Assembly (NCBI RefSeq): GCF_017114995.1
Contig: NZ_JABXKL010000081.1
Location: 1-64,000, forward strand
Direction of reading: 5' to 3'
Source of the DNA: Nostoc sp. NMS9
Lineage (GTDB): Bacteria; Cyanobacteriota; Cyanobacteriia; Cyanobacteriales; Nostocaceae
Length of the DNA: 64,000 bases
Every line of letters begins with the position of its first letter. Within the stretch, counting starts at the first letter, position 1. The notes beneath the pieces are model-generated. The model was not told the DNA's origin, searched no databases, and saw only the letters and a list, made by a program, of their open reading frames with translations. A program made the position numbers and the translations under genes. Below, one piece after another: positions 35,014 to 42,758 of this stretch.

Positions 35014-35324
35014 TTATAAAGCACTAAAAATCTACCGAATTACCGTAGTTTGATACTCCCAAATTTTCCCCAAGTTGTCAATCTGTTTTAACGTCTTTTT
35101 GCAGGAAAGACTCAAAGTTGAAAGCCCAAAAGCGTCTACGGAGTAAGTCCAAGGAAAACGCCAGTCGCCTACGCCTGCCTAATTTGTGAACTTCTTCAAG
35201 GACAATTTTTATCCTACTCAAAGGGGTTTAAAATCCCATATACAACAGGTGTTTGTGTTTGGGTAACAGTCCCCCTTACAAAACGTAACTGTTTAATCAT
35301 ATCTGCAAAAAGATTTAGATAAGA
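35014..35324. other. Intergenic region with operator
   Basis: Apart from the operator at 35026-35052 and a partial dispersed repeat near 35160-35180 I see nothing. Confidence 0.55.
35026..35052 (-). promoter_or_regulatory. Candidate sulfur-regulon operator (SfnB-like gene)
   Basis: The minus strand reads AAACTACGGTAATTCGGTAG then ATTTTTA: the CTACGGTAA half is perfect and the other half degenerate. About 220 bases upstream of the SfnB-like start and just before the LLM remnant. Confidence 0.45.
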
Positions 35325-36122
35325 TTACAATAGGTGGGCTACGTATAAAGTAGTTAAGTAACCTTTAGTAATTTGACCATTGAACTTGGTATTAATTAAT
35401 TCAGCGATCGCATGGAAAAAACGCGCTTTTGTAATCCGATCTAAATTTAGATGACCGGAGTAAGTATTTAAGAGGTTGAGATAACTTGCACTGTTGTATG
35501 TTGCATCCCATCGATAAGAGCGATAGACTACTTTACCAAACAAACCTGTTTGCTCAATCTCACCTGTTTTATTAGGGACTTTCTGCTCACGCAAAGGAGG
35601 CTCATCGTCTTTAACCAGTTGAGGAGCTAAACTTTGATATAGCTCCTGTACTTCTTCAAAGAAGCCATTACTAGCATCACTATATACATGTTCATTCCAA
35701 AATAGCGCGATCGCTCCTTCAGATGTGAGGGCTTGAGCAGTTTTTTTGTAAGCAATACTTGGGTCAAGCCAATGGAAAGCAGTCGCCGAAATCACTAAAT
35801 CAAAAGCATTTTCTTGGGTCACCCAATCCTCAAAAGCGATGTTACGCACTTCTACTTGCGGATAAGCAGCCAGATTTTTTTGGGCAACCGTAGCAAGATT
35901 CTCACCCAACTCAATGCAGAGTATACGATAACCCCGGCGGGCAAAGGGCACAGTTGCCTGACCAGTACCACAACCAATCTCTAATATCCTTCCGTCTGGA
36001 GTGATTTCTGAGAGAGACACCACATTGTCAAAAAGCGCTTCTGGATATCCTGGTCGAACTTGGTCATACAACAGTGCTACTTGATTAAAAGTGGTTCTTA
36101 AGTGACTTCTTTCATCTGTCAT
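35325..36122 (-). CDS. Class I SAM-dependent methyltransferase
   Basis: 265 residues. Motif I ILEIGCGTGQATVPFARRG (about 46-64), acidic motif II LCIELGENL, motif III FDLVISATAFHWLDPSIAYKKTAQAL. The FHWLDP block is typical of the methyltransferase-11 group of small-molecule enzymes. Substrate unknown. Confidence 0.9.
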   Translation of the reverse strand: MTDERSHLRTTFNQVALLYDQVRPGYPEALFDNVVSLSEITPDGRILEIGCGTGQATVPFARRGYRILCIELGENLATVAQKNLAAYPQVEVRNIAFEDWVTQENAFDLVISATAFHWLDPSIAYKKTAQALTSEGAIALFWNEHVYSDASNGFFEEVQELYQSLAPQLVKDDEPPLREQKVPNKTGEIEQTGLFGKVVYRSYRWDATYNSASYLNLLNTYSGHLNLDRITKARFFHAIAELINTKFNGQITKGYLTTLYVAHLL

Positions 36123-36155
36123 GTGTTTGTGGTCGTACCATAAATTGACAAATGC

Positions 36156-36322
36156 TCAAGGCTTGACATCTGTTGGAGTAAAAGCAGCATACTGTTCACG
36201 AGAGAGAGTCGCATCCCTAACGTTGATTTTCTTTGTGATGAATTTTTGTTCATAAAACAAGTCCGCAATCTTCTGCTGTCCTGATAAAACTTCTTCACTT
36301 AGGGGTCTTAAAGTAGGGTATT
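36156..36322 (-). pseudogene. C-terminal remnant of a sulfonate-type binding protein
   Basis: The minus strand encodes YPTLRPLSEEVLSGQQKIAD, then LFYEQKFITKKINVRDATLS and a stop at 36156. This is the ending seen in the intact proteins at 29438 and 43871 (VLPVTDEVLSGLQRMADTFYELKIIPKKIDVKD). No start and no upstream homology: the N-terminal 85% is gone. Confidence 0.8.
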
Positions 36323-36678
36323 AACTTTGTACCATTTTAGGTGTTCAAAATTCATGCAAAATATATGCCAGTAGTTCTAATTAAGCGGACTGCGAACAGC
36401 TTTACCACCCCTATTAAGTACATGGGTGTAAATCATCGTGGTTTTTACGTCGGAATACACGGGAAAATTCCATATAATCATCCCGTAAAGGGTGGATGTA
36501 CGGAAAAATTCTGTATAATATCCAAAATAGGGGTTTAAAAAAGAAGTTTTCCGTATATCCAGAAAGAAGGTAGCTGTAATGCTTGATATATTAGGATTTG
36601 AAAAAAGATTATACGGAAAGTTTCCGTATAATAAATAGTTATACGACTTAGGTTATCGGTAGGGACAGTTCTCGTTGT
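36323..36678. other. Gene-free stretch with repeated palindromes upstream of cassette gene
   Basis: No credible gene. Four related palindromic or half-palindromic TACGGAAA sequences lie between 36455 and 36631. Confidence 0.65.
36455..36631. promoter_or_regulatory. Cluster of TTATACGGAAA palindromes
   Basis: 36609-36619 TTATACGGAAA and 36621-36631 TTTCCGTATAA form a perfect 11-base dyad around one G. Related copies: near 36457-36480 (ACGGGAAAATTCCATATAAT), 36499-36519 (TACGGAAAAATTCTGTATAA) and half-site TTTTCCGTATA at 36546-36556. Spacing is irregular. The array resembles repressor operators or iterons and lies 48 bases before the next gene. Confidence 0.7.
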
Positions 36679-38406
36679 ATGTCGCCATTTAGAATTAAGT
36701 TGTCGTTGAATGATATTGGGGCTACTCTTCTGGACTTCATGAAACTGCTACAACCGTCTATTACAATAACATCTCTGGCTCGTCGCGCTTTTCTAAAGAA
36801 GCTTATAGGAGTGAGCATAGGAACGAGTATTCTCCATCTGTTTGGTATTGGAAACTTACCTACGGCATTGGCTCAATCAACTGAGAGCGTTGACAGTCAA
36901 GACATAACACCGTTTAATCTTCTCCCTCGCCTAGAATATGATTATCTAAGTCCTATGTTGAAAGGAATTGGCGAAGGAGTAGGAGCTTTTACTCGTGGGA
37001 TAGGTGAAGGTGCGGGAGATACTGCTCGTGGGATAGGTGAAGGAATAGGGGATGTTGCTCGTGGGATAGGTGAAGGATTGCGAGAACGTCTTAGAGATTT
37101 ACTCTCCAATTCTGAAGGTAAGCGTAAACTTTATGAGTATACACAAGAACAAGATTTTAAAAGGAAGCGCGATGCACAAGAACAAGATTTTAGGACAAAG
37201 CAAGAATTAGTTGCATTAATGCGCGATTCAATACGTGAGTTTCAAGCGAAACAAATTGAGTTGAAACTAACCGAAATTCAATCTAACTGGGATTTAGAAA
37301 ATTGGAATGGTATTTTAAGTCGTCAGGAAACTGAGGATTTATTAAGCAAAAAAAGTGACACACTATTAATCTTACTCTCACCTCCAGCCATCAGTTCAGA
37401 CGTTTCGCCTTCTATTCGTAACAATCTTGAGCTTGAACTACGTGGCTTAGAAGCCTTTCTAGCTAAATACTATCCTGAACAAAATCGACAGCATCCAATT
37501 AGATTTTATAGTGGTTACTTTAAGCGACCTATTAACGATCTCAACGTAGAGCAGTTGCATAGAGTTCTAGCTCCCATACCTACAGCGATCCTCTATATGG
37601 ACATCACTGACTATGCATGTACTTTTCGGATAGGATTTTGGGGAATTCAAAGCGAGCAAGTTTCATTTGTAGCAAGTGAAGAATGGAACTGGGAAAATGC
37701 TAAGAAAGATTTGATGTCAAGAGGTACAGGTGAGATAGAAGCCCTTCGGCTTGTTCGGAAGATGATTGTTTCAAGCAATAAACTGTTCGCGTCTTATTTG
37801 GCTGATTTGTATTACCTAAGTTTTGATCCCTACTATGAGCTTCAACTACCAAAGTTGACTGCTGAGTTTGTACGCGAGGGCTTGACCAGAAAATGGTTAG
37901 ATTCACACCCTAATCAACTAAAAGTTGTGCAGAAGCAGGAGCAGCAAATTTATGATCAAGAATTAGCGAAAGTTGTAGAAGAAGCAAAAGCTAAAGCAGT
38001 AATTGAGCGTTATGCTGATGCAATTAAGCAGGTACTTGAGCAGGATAAGAAGAATGGAATCGTAAACAAACAGACTATTGAGCAGTTAATACAAACTCAT
38101 ACGCAGGATAAGGACTTCAGAGATTATATGTTATCAGAATTCCTTCCGATCCTAAAATCTTATTCAGATTTAGCAGACAAAATGCATCAAATTAGTCTTA
38201 AAGATTGTCCGTTGGAGTTTCAACAGGCTTTTGTCCGACACAATTTTGCTTGGTTTACACATATCTCTAAGTCCATACCAAATTTATCAGACTTTTCACT
38301 AGATTCCTATAAGCTAGATATTTCAGATATATCAGAAATCGAAGATTCTTGGCATGAGGTGCTACAGATAGCTGCGAAATACGGTGTTGATACCGAGGGT
38401 TTTTAA
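36679..38406 (+). CDS. Unknown protein with twin-arginine signal and GIGEG repeats
   Basis: 575 residues. Twin-arginine signal: LARRAFLKKLIGVSIGTSIL (residues 34-53) and a probable cleavage at ALAQS (64-67). Then four glycine-rich 11-residue repeats RGIGEGxGDxA (about 96-137), a charged helical segment EQDFKRKRDAQEQDFRTKQE (about 156-175) likely to be coiled coil, and a globular part with LLILLSPPAISSDVSPSIRN, HPIRFYSGYFKRPI, ILYMDITDYACTFRIGFWG and KMIVSSNKLFASYLADLYYLSFDPYYE. I recall similar blocks in uncharacterised cyanobacterial proteins associated with STAND-like conflict genes, but cannot confirm this. First gene of the cassette region. Confidence 0.8.
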   Translation: MSPFRIKLSLNDIGATLLDFMKLLQPSITITSLARRAFLKKLIGVSIGTSILHLFGIGNLPTALAQSTESVDSQDITPFNLLPRLEYDYLSPMLKGIGEGVGAFTRGIGEGAGDTARGIGEGIGDVARGIGEGLRERLRDLLSNSEGKRKLYEYTQEQDFKRKRDAQEQDFRTKQELVALMRDSIREFQAKQIELKLTEIQSNWDLENWNGILSRQETEDLLSKKSDTLLILLSPPAISSDVSPSIRNNLELELRGLEAFLAKYYPEQNRQHPIRFYSGYFKRPINDLNVEQLHRVLAPIPTAILYMDITDYACTFRIGFWGIQSEQVSFVASEEWNWENAKKDLMSRGTGEIEALRLVRKMIVSSNKLFASYLADLYYLSFDPYYELQLPKLTAEFVREGLTRKWLDSHPNQLKVVQKQEQQIYDQELAKVVEEAKAKAVIERYADAIKQVLEQDKKNGIVNKQTIEQLIQTHTQDKDFRDYMLSEFLPILKSYSDLADKMHQISLKDCPLEFQQAFVRHNFAWFTHISKSIPNLSDFSLDSYKLDISDISEIEDSWHEVLQIAAKYGVDTEGF

Positions 38407-38421
38407 TGGCAGGTAATCGAT

Positions 38422-38518
38422 CAGCCGTATAACAATCCGCTTGCACACCGACCGTATAAAGATGGTTGGTTGAGTTCGAGAAGTCACTAGCGGCGGGTGA
38501 AGCGGGTCGTTCTGCTGC
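38422..38518. repeat. attC-like imperfect inverted repeat, site 1
   Basis: Starts CAGCCGTATAACAATCCGCT just after the stop of the preceding gene; ends GAAGCGGGTCGTTCTGCTGC. The arms 38431-38451 and 38494-38511 pair (AACAATCCGCTT against AAGCGGGTCGTT) with an unpaired G, as in integron attC sites. Shares the borders CAGCCGyAkAACA and GTTCTGCyGCTT with the element at 40291. Confidence 0.5.
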
Positions 38519-38684
38519 TTCGACTATTTCCACTCAACAGAGGTTTTTTGATGAAAGAAATATTAAAGTTTTTGAGCTAAAATCTTGATAGAAAATAGCA
38601 AGTTGGTAATACTTCAGACAGATTTTCCAAAAAAGGTTCTTTAAAGTTTCTTTGTAAACTGTTTACCTCCCAGGAGTATAAATC

Positions 38685-39062
38685 ATGAGAGATACTAATG
38701 AAATCGTTGAGTTAATTGAAGAATTCTACCCAATAGAGTACGATTTAGCAGGTAGATCAACGGTTGAGAATATTGCCCAAACAACAGTTGCTGGTAAGAA
38801 TATTGATGTTATTTCTAGCAGAAGAGGTTCAAACTTTGAAGTTGGGTCAACCATACTTTTTTTATGTGCAGTTGCCGAAGGGATTTCTGCATTGCTAGAC
38901 ATTATTGATCGTTTTCGTAGTAAACACCAAAGTATTTCTGTTGCTAAAGTAAAGCAAGAACTGTTGGCTTCGGTTGATGAAGACAAGCAAGACAAAATGG
39001 ATACAGAGGTATTCGATCAGATTATTCAACAAGTGGTTGATCAAACTAAGCCCAAAAATTGA
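38685..39062 (+). CDS. Small protein of unknown function, possibly membrane-associated
   Basis: 125 residues. Acidic N-terminus (MRDTNEIVELIEEFYPIEYD), a central hydrophobic helix VGSTILFLCAVAEGISALLDII (about 52-73) and a charged C-terminal helix. A ribosome site AGGAG at 38672-38676 precedes the ATG. The protease gene starts 10 bases after its stop, so the two are almost certainly cotranscribed and may interact. No family recognised. Confidence 0.75.
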   Translation: MRDTNEIVELIEEFYPIEYDLAGRSTVENIAQTTVAGKNIDVISSRRGSNFEVGSTILFLCAVAEGISALLDIIDRFRSKHQSISVAKVKQELLASVDEDKQDKMDTEVFDQIIQQVVDQTKPKN

Positions 39063-39072
39063 GTTCTTAGAC

Positions 39073-40284
39073 ATGACCGATTTTGAGCAGCAAAACTCTG
39101 ATAATCCTTGGAGACCTTCATCATTCAAGGAACTTCTTGATACAATTAACTTTAAAATAGATGAACAGAGTTTGGTCTGTCGTTTTTTTTGGTTTATCGG
39201 GTTGCCCATAATAGTCGGATTTCATCTTCCACTTGTATTTATTCAATTAGTTAACTTCCTTTATCGTCCTGGCGTTACGAATTTCATTGGAGTTGTATTA
39301 GCGCTACTAATTCATGGTTTACTTAAGTTAGTGGCAGAAGGGTTGCATTCGCTATATACCGTCAAGGAAATTTACCAGTACTTAGCTGAAGATATAGGAG
39401 ATAACTTTAGTCTAACCGAGTATAGCTTTGAAGACTATATTTCACCTGAGGAAATTGCTCAGATGAAAACTAGCCGGGTACTTTCAACCTTCAGTGATCA
39501 GCCTTTAGGAAATATCTTTGTACTGAACCCTCGCGTAGTTGGATTGGAGGCAGGAGAGAGAAAAGGGTTTGTAGCTCCATTAACGTTCTCGTCAATTTCA
39601 CGAAATCAGAGAAAAGGCTCTCAACCATACAATCCTTGTTCAGTAGTCTTTCTCAGAGATCCTCCTGGCAAGTTGACAACTTCAGGGTTATTCTATCTTT
39701 ATCATGAAGTTGGGCATATGACGAAGTACTCTTGGGGAATTAGAAGGAGATCATTCGTTGCTACAGCCAATGCTTTCGGTATTTTTATTTTCCTTCTTAT
39801 AATCAGTAGCAACATTTTCTGGTCAACCCTACCTGCACTTCCATATATTATTTATCTTGTTGCAATCGAGTCGGATCAGAAGCTTAATGAGCGAGATGAC
39901 GAATTAGTTGCTGATCTCTTTGCTATCAAGCATTTCCCAAAGGATCTGCTCGAAAAATTAAATAAATTGTTTTCAATTCCAGGAGTTCTGCCTGAGTGGC
40001 GTTATAAATACTTTAGTAAATTAATAGAAGCACAACAGTTGGGAGGTCAATTATTAGAAGATGACGTTGTTTTTAAGTCAGGAACGCTGAGGTTAATAAT
40101 AACATTTTTCTTGATTCTGACATGCTTTTCTATAAAGAGATTATCACCTTTTCTACTGATTGAAATGCTATTAGGCAGTGGTTTGCTTCTGGTAACTGGA
40201 ATTTTGATTTTATTCGGACTAGAGCTACTTCCAGTTTTATTGAATGAACTCATCGTTAGTAAACTTGCAGCAAAAACTGATTGA
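39073..40284 (+). CDS. Membrane-bound zinc metalloprotease, M48-like
   Basis: 403 residues from ATG 39073; an earlier in-frame ATG at 38974 is inside the previous gene. Zinc motif HEVGH at 211-215 (FYLYHEVGHMTKYSWG) and third ligand Glu277 in DDELVADLFA, the ExxxD arrangement of M48 peptidases. About six membrane segments: 38-62, 70-90, 235-250, 253-266 and two near the C-terminus (340-385). Expected to cut membrane or membrane-near proteins. Pairing with the small protein suggests a regulated protease system (inference). Confidence 0.82.
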   Translation: MTDFEQQNSDNPWRPSSFKELLDTINFKIDEQSLVCRFFWFIGLPIIVGFHLPLVFIQLVNFLYRPGVTNFIGVVLALLIHGLLKLVAEGLHSLYTVKEIYQYLAEDIGDNFSLTEYSFEDYISPEEIAQMKTSRVLSTFSDQPLGNIFVLNPRVVGLEAGERKGFVAPLTFSSISRNQRKGSQPYNPCSVVFLRDPPGKLTTSGLFYLYHEVGHMTKYSWGIRRRSFVATANAFGIFIFLLIISSNIFWSTLPALPYIIYLVAIESDQKLNERDDELVADLFAIKHFPKDLLEKLNKLFSIPGVLPEWRYKYFSKLIEAQQLGGQLLEDDVVFKSGTLRLIITFFLILTCFSIKRLSPFLLIEMLLGSGLLLVTGILILFGLELLPVLLNELIVSKLAAKTD

Positions 40285-40290
40285 ATTAAC

Positions 40291-40387
40291 CAGCCGCAGA
40301 ACACGGCGTTGGAGCCGAACGCCGAAAGGTTGTCAGTCTACGTTTCGGTGTTATCTGTGTCGGCTCAACTTTGCCGTTCTGCCGCTT
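40291..40387. repeat. attC-like imperfect inverted repeat, site 2
   Basis: Begins 6 bases after the protease stop: GCCGCAGAACACGGCGTTGG then AGCCGA (40293-40318) pairs with TCGGCTCAACTTTGCCGTTC then TGCCGC (40360-40385), with an inner CCGAAA/TTTCGG stem. Unpaired bases and the terminal GCAGAAC/GTTCTGC boxes give an attC-like layout. Confidence 0.55.
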
Positions 40388-40436
40388 GCGTTTCGGGTGG
40401 GGGTAGTAGTTGGAAAGTATCTGTCGAGGGGCAGTA

Positions 40437-40982
40437 TCAAGCTAACTTATCTTTCAATCGACTACACTCATCTAATAGCAGGTTGAGTTCAGCAGCTACT
40501 TTCCAGGGGTTGCGACCTTTGAAAGGGGCGGCGATAACTGCTTCATAGGGATTTTTCCCAGTTTTTTTGACGGCTGTGATCGCGGCTTGATTGGAGAGTC
40601 CTCGGAAAGCCACAAGCCAAGCCGCTAAAATATGCGCTGTGCGTCCAACTCCACCAGAACAATGAACAACAACTTTCTCTTCATTCTGGTTGGCAGCAGC
40701 TAGGAACGGTAGAATTTGGTGAATCAGAATTTGCGGCTTGGCAAAATCAAAATCATAGATCGGTGTCCAACAAACCCGGTTAATTCCGAAGGTCTGTCGG
40801 TAAGCTTCAAGTAAATTTGTGTAGCGAATGAGTTGATACTCAGTCAGCAAGCAGCAGACACGCTTGACGTCTTGATTGTGCATGAACTCAATCCACTTGT
40901 TAACTTGCTCATCGCTATATCCTGGTTGAGCACAGCCAAACACGATGGGTTCGTTCTCCGAAGCTGAAGCAAACTTGTACAT
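40437..40982 (-). CDS. Dual-specificity phosphatase-like protein
   Basis: 181 residues. The P-loop VVVHCSGGVGRTAHILAAWLV has Cys108 and Arg114 (CX5R), and the general acid is probably an Asp in TPIYDFDFAKP (about 74-83). Typical of small cyanobacterial protein-tyrosine/dual-specificity phosphatases. It is transcribed toward the cassette region and stands alone. Confidence 0.9.
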   Translation of the reverse strand: MYKFASASENEPIVFGCAQPGYSDEQVNKWIEFMHNQDVKRVCCLLTEYQLIRYTNLLEAYRQTFGINRVCWTPIYDFDFAKPQILIHQILPFLAAANQNEEKVVVHCSGGVGRTAHILAAWLVAFRGLSNQAAITAVKKTGKNPYEAVIAAPFKGRNPWKVAAELNLLLDECSRLKDKLA

Positions 40983-41149
40983 ATCGAGTGCATCGAATTG
41001 TTCAATGACTGATTTTAACGCTTAAGTTTTCTATCAATTCAGTTCGACAAAGCGAAAGTTGAATATTCTATATAGGTCATGCTATTGGCGCAGCAGAACA
41101 ATCCCGTTGCATCTACTGTTTACTGATAACTGATAACAGCGATCGCAGC

Positions 41150-42487
41150 TCACACTAGACTGGCTTGAAAAAAGCGGTTAGCAGGGCGCGCTAGTCCGAG
41201 ATTTTCACGCAGCGTCTTACCCTCATACTCTTTGCGGAAAATCCCACGCCGTTGGAGTTCTGGCACAACCTTGTCAACGAAATCGTTCAACCCTTCAGGA
41301 AGAAAAGGGAACATGATGTTGAAACCGTCAGAGCCTTCCTCAATCAGCCATTGCTCCATCTCATCGGCAATGGTTTGGGGTGTGCCGACGAAAGCCAGCC
41401 CACCGTAACTGCCAATGCGTTGCGCCAGTTGTCGAATAGTCAAGTTCTCACGTTGCGCTAAGGCTATTACTCTCTCTCGTGAAGAGTGACCAGCGTTATT
41501 CGGTGGGATTTCTGGCAAGGGGCCATCGGGTTCAAAACCCGAAACATCGTAGCCAAGCGCACTATTGAGGCTGGCGATCCCACTGTCATAATGTACTAGG
41601 CTGTCCAAATGAAGACGCTTGGCATGTGCCTCGGCGACGGTTTCCCCAACGATGACTAAAGCACCTGGAAGGATTTTTATGCTGTCTGGGTCACGTCCCT
41701 TCGCCTGCGCCCGTCCCTTAATGTCTGCAAATAAAGCTTTGCCAGCTTCCAGATTACTAGCAGGTGCAAACACAGCCTCGGCGGTTTCGGCGGCTAATTG
41801 CCGTCCGGCTTCGGATGCGCCTGCCTGAACGATTACCGGCCAGCCTTGGACAGGTCTGGCGATGTTCAATGGCCCTCGCACCGAGAGATATTTTCCCTTA
41901 TGATTCAAAACGTGAAGCTTTGCAGGGTCGAAATAAATCCCTGCTTCCACGTCCCGAATAAACGCATCGTCAGCAAAGGAATCCCAAAGACCCGTGACAA
42001 CATCATAAAATTCTCTAGCCCGCCGATAGCGTTCATCATGCTCTATCTCTTCTTCTAATCCAAAATTGAGCGCTGCGTCTGGATTGGCTGTGGTGACGAT
42101 GTTCCAGCCAGCGCGACCGCCACTAATATGGTCGAGAGACGCGAAGCGGCGAGCGATGTGGTAAGGCTGGTCATAGGTCGTGGAAGCGGTGGCTACCAGC
42201 CCGATGTGTTCGGTGACGCTGGCAAGGGCAGAAAGTAGGGTGAAAGGTTCAAAGGATGTGACAGTATGGCTGCGCTTCAGTGCGTTGATTGGCATATCCA
42301 ACACCGCTAAGTGGTCAGCCATGAAGAATGCGTCAAACTTGCCTTGCTCTAGTTTCTGGATGAATCGTTTCAGCGCTGGGAAGTTGAAATTAGCGTCAGG
42401 CAAAGCGCCAGGATAGCGCCAAGCGCCTGTATGTATGCTTACCGGGCGCATAAAAGCACCTAGTTTTAATTGCTTCAATCTGCTCAT
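41150..42487 (-). CDS. LLM-class flavin monooxygenase, NtaA/SnaA/DszA group
   Basis: 445 residues. LKLGAFMRPVSIHTGAWRYPGALPDANFNF, FDAFFMADHLAVLDMP, TSFEPFTLLSALASVTEHIGLVATASTTYDQPYHIARRFASLDHISGGRAGWNIVTT and the ending DGFNIMFPFLPEGLNDFVDKVVPELQRRG define the NtaA/SnaA/DszA/SoxA group. They use FMNH2 from a partner reductase to oxygenate sulfones, sulfonates or aminocarboxylates. GC-rich compared with neighbours, with long antisense frames, which suggests horizontal origin. No reductase is nearby. Confidence 0.93.
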   Translation of the reverse strand: MSRLKQLKLGAFMRPVSIHTGAWRYPGALPDANFNFPALKRFIQKLEQGKFDAFFMADHLAVLDMPINALKRSHTVTSFEPFTLLSALASVTEHIGLVATASTTYDQPYHIARRFASLDHISGGRAGWNIVTTANPDAALNFGLEEEIEHDERYRRAREFYDVVTGLWDSFADDAFIRDVEAGIYFDPAKLHVLNHKGKYLSVRGPLNIARPVQGWPVIVQAGASEAGRQLAAETAEAVFAPASNLEAGKALFADIKGRAQAKGRDPDSIKILPGALVIVGETVAEAHAKRLHLDSLVHYDSGIASLNSALGYDVSGFEPDGPLPEIPPNNAGHSSRERVIALAQRENLTIRQLAQRIGSYGGLAFVGTPQTIADEMEQWLIEEGSDGFNIMFPFLPEGLNDFVDKVVPELQRRGIFRKEYEGKTLRENLGLARPANRFFQASLV

Positions 42488-42505
42488 TAGTCCTCCGTAT
42501 TAAGT

Positions 42506-42637
42506 TTAAAATACAGGTGCGATCGTACCCTTGAAGTAGTTATTGATATAATCCTTCAATTTGGGATCAATAACCAATTGATTTAGTTTTTTGATGTTGG
42601 AATCATTGTTGTCAGGAAAAAATAGCGACGAGCAAGC
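42506..42637 (-). pseudogene. C-terminal remnant of methionine-binding protein metQ
   Basis: The minus strand encodes FFPDNNDSNIKKLNQLVIDP then KLKDYINNYFKGTIAPVF and a stop at 42506. This is the usual end of MetQ/NlpA proteins. Upstream the frame continues only a few codons into unrelated sequence. It lies just downstream of the metQ::metN chimera. Confidence 0.78.
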
Positions 42638-42758
42638 TTTGGACAAAACATGATAATAATTCGTAATTCGTAATTTTTAATATAGATCAGAAAGGAAATT
42701 CTGTAATTGAAAAAGTGAGATTTAATTTTGATTTTTTTCTCAATTCCCAGTTCCCAAT

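Noticed and set aside
36341..36538. 65-codon plus-strand ORF
   Set aside because: It spans the palindrome cluster, has no ribosome site and no family resemblance.
40244..40548. Plus-strand ORFs of about 80 codons after the protease gene
   Set aside because: They translate the attC-like inverted repeat and the antisense of the phosphatase gene.
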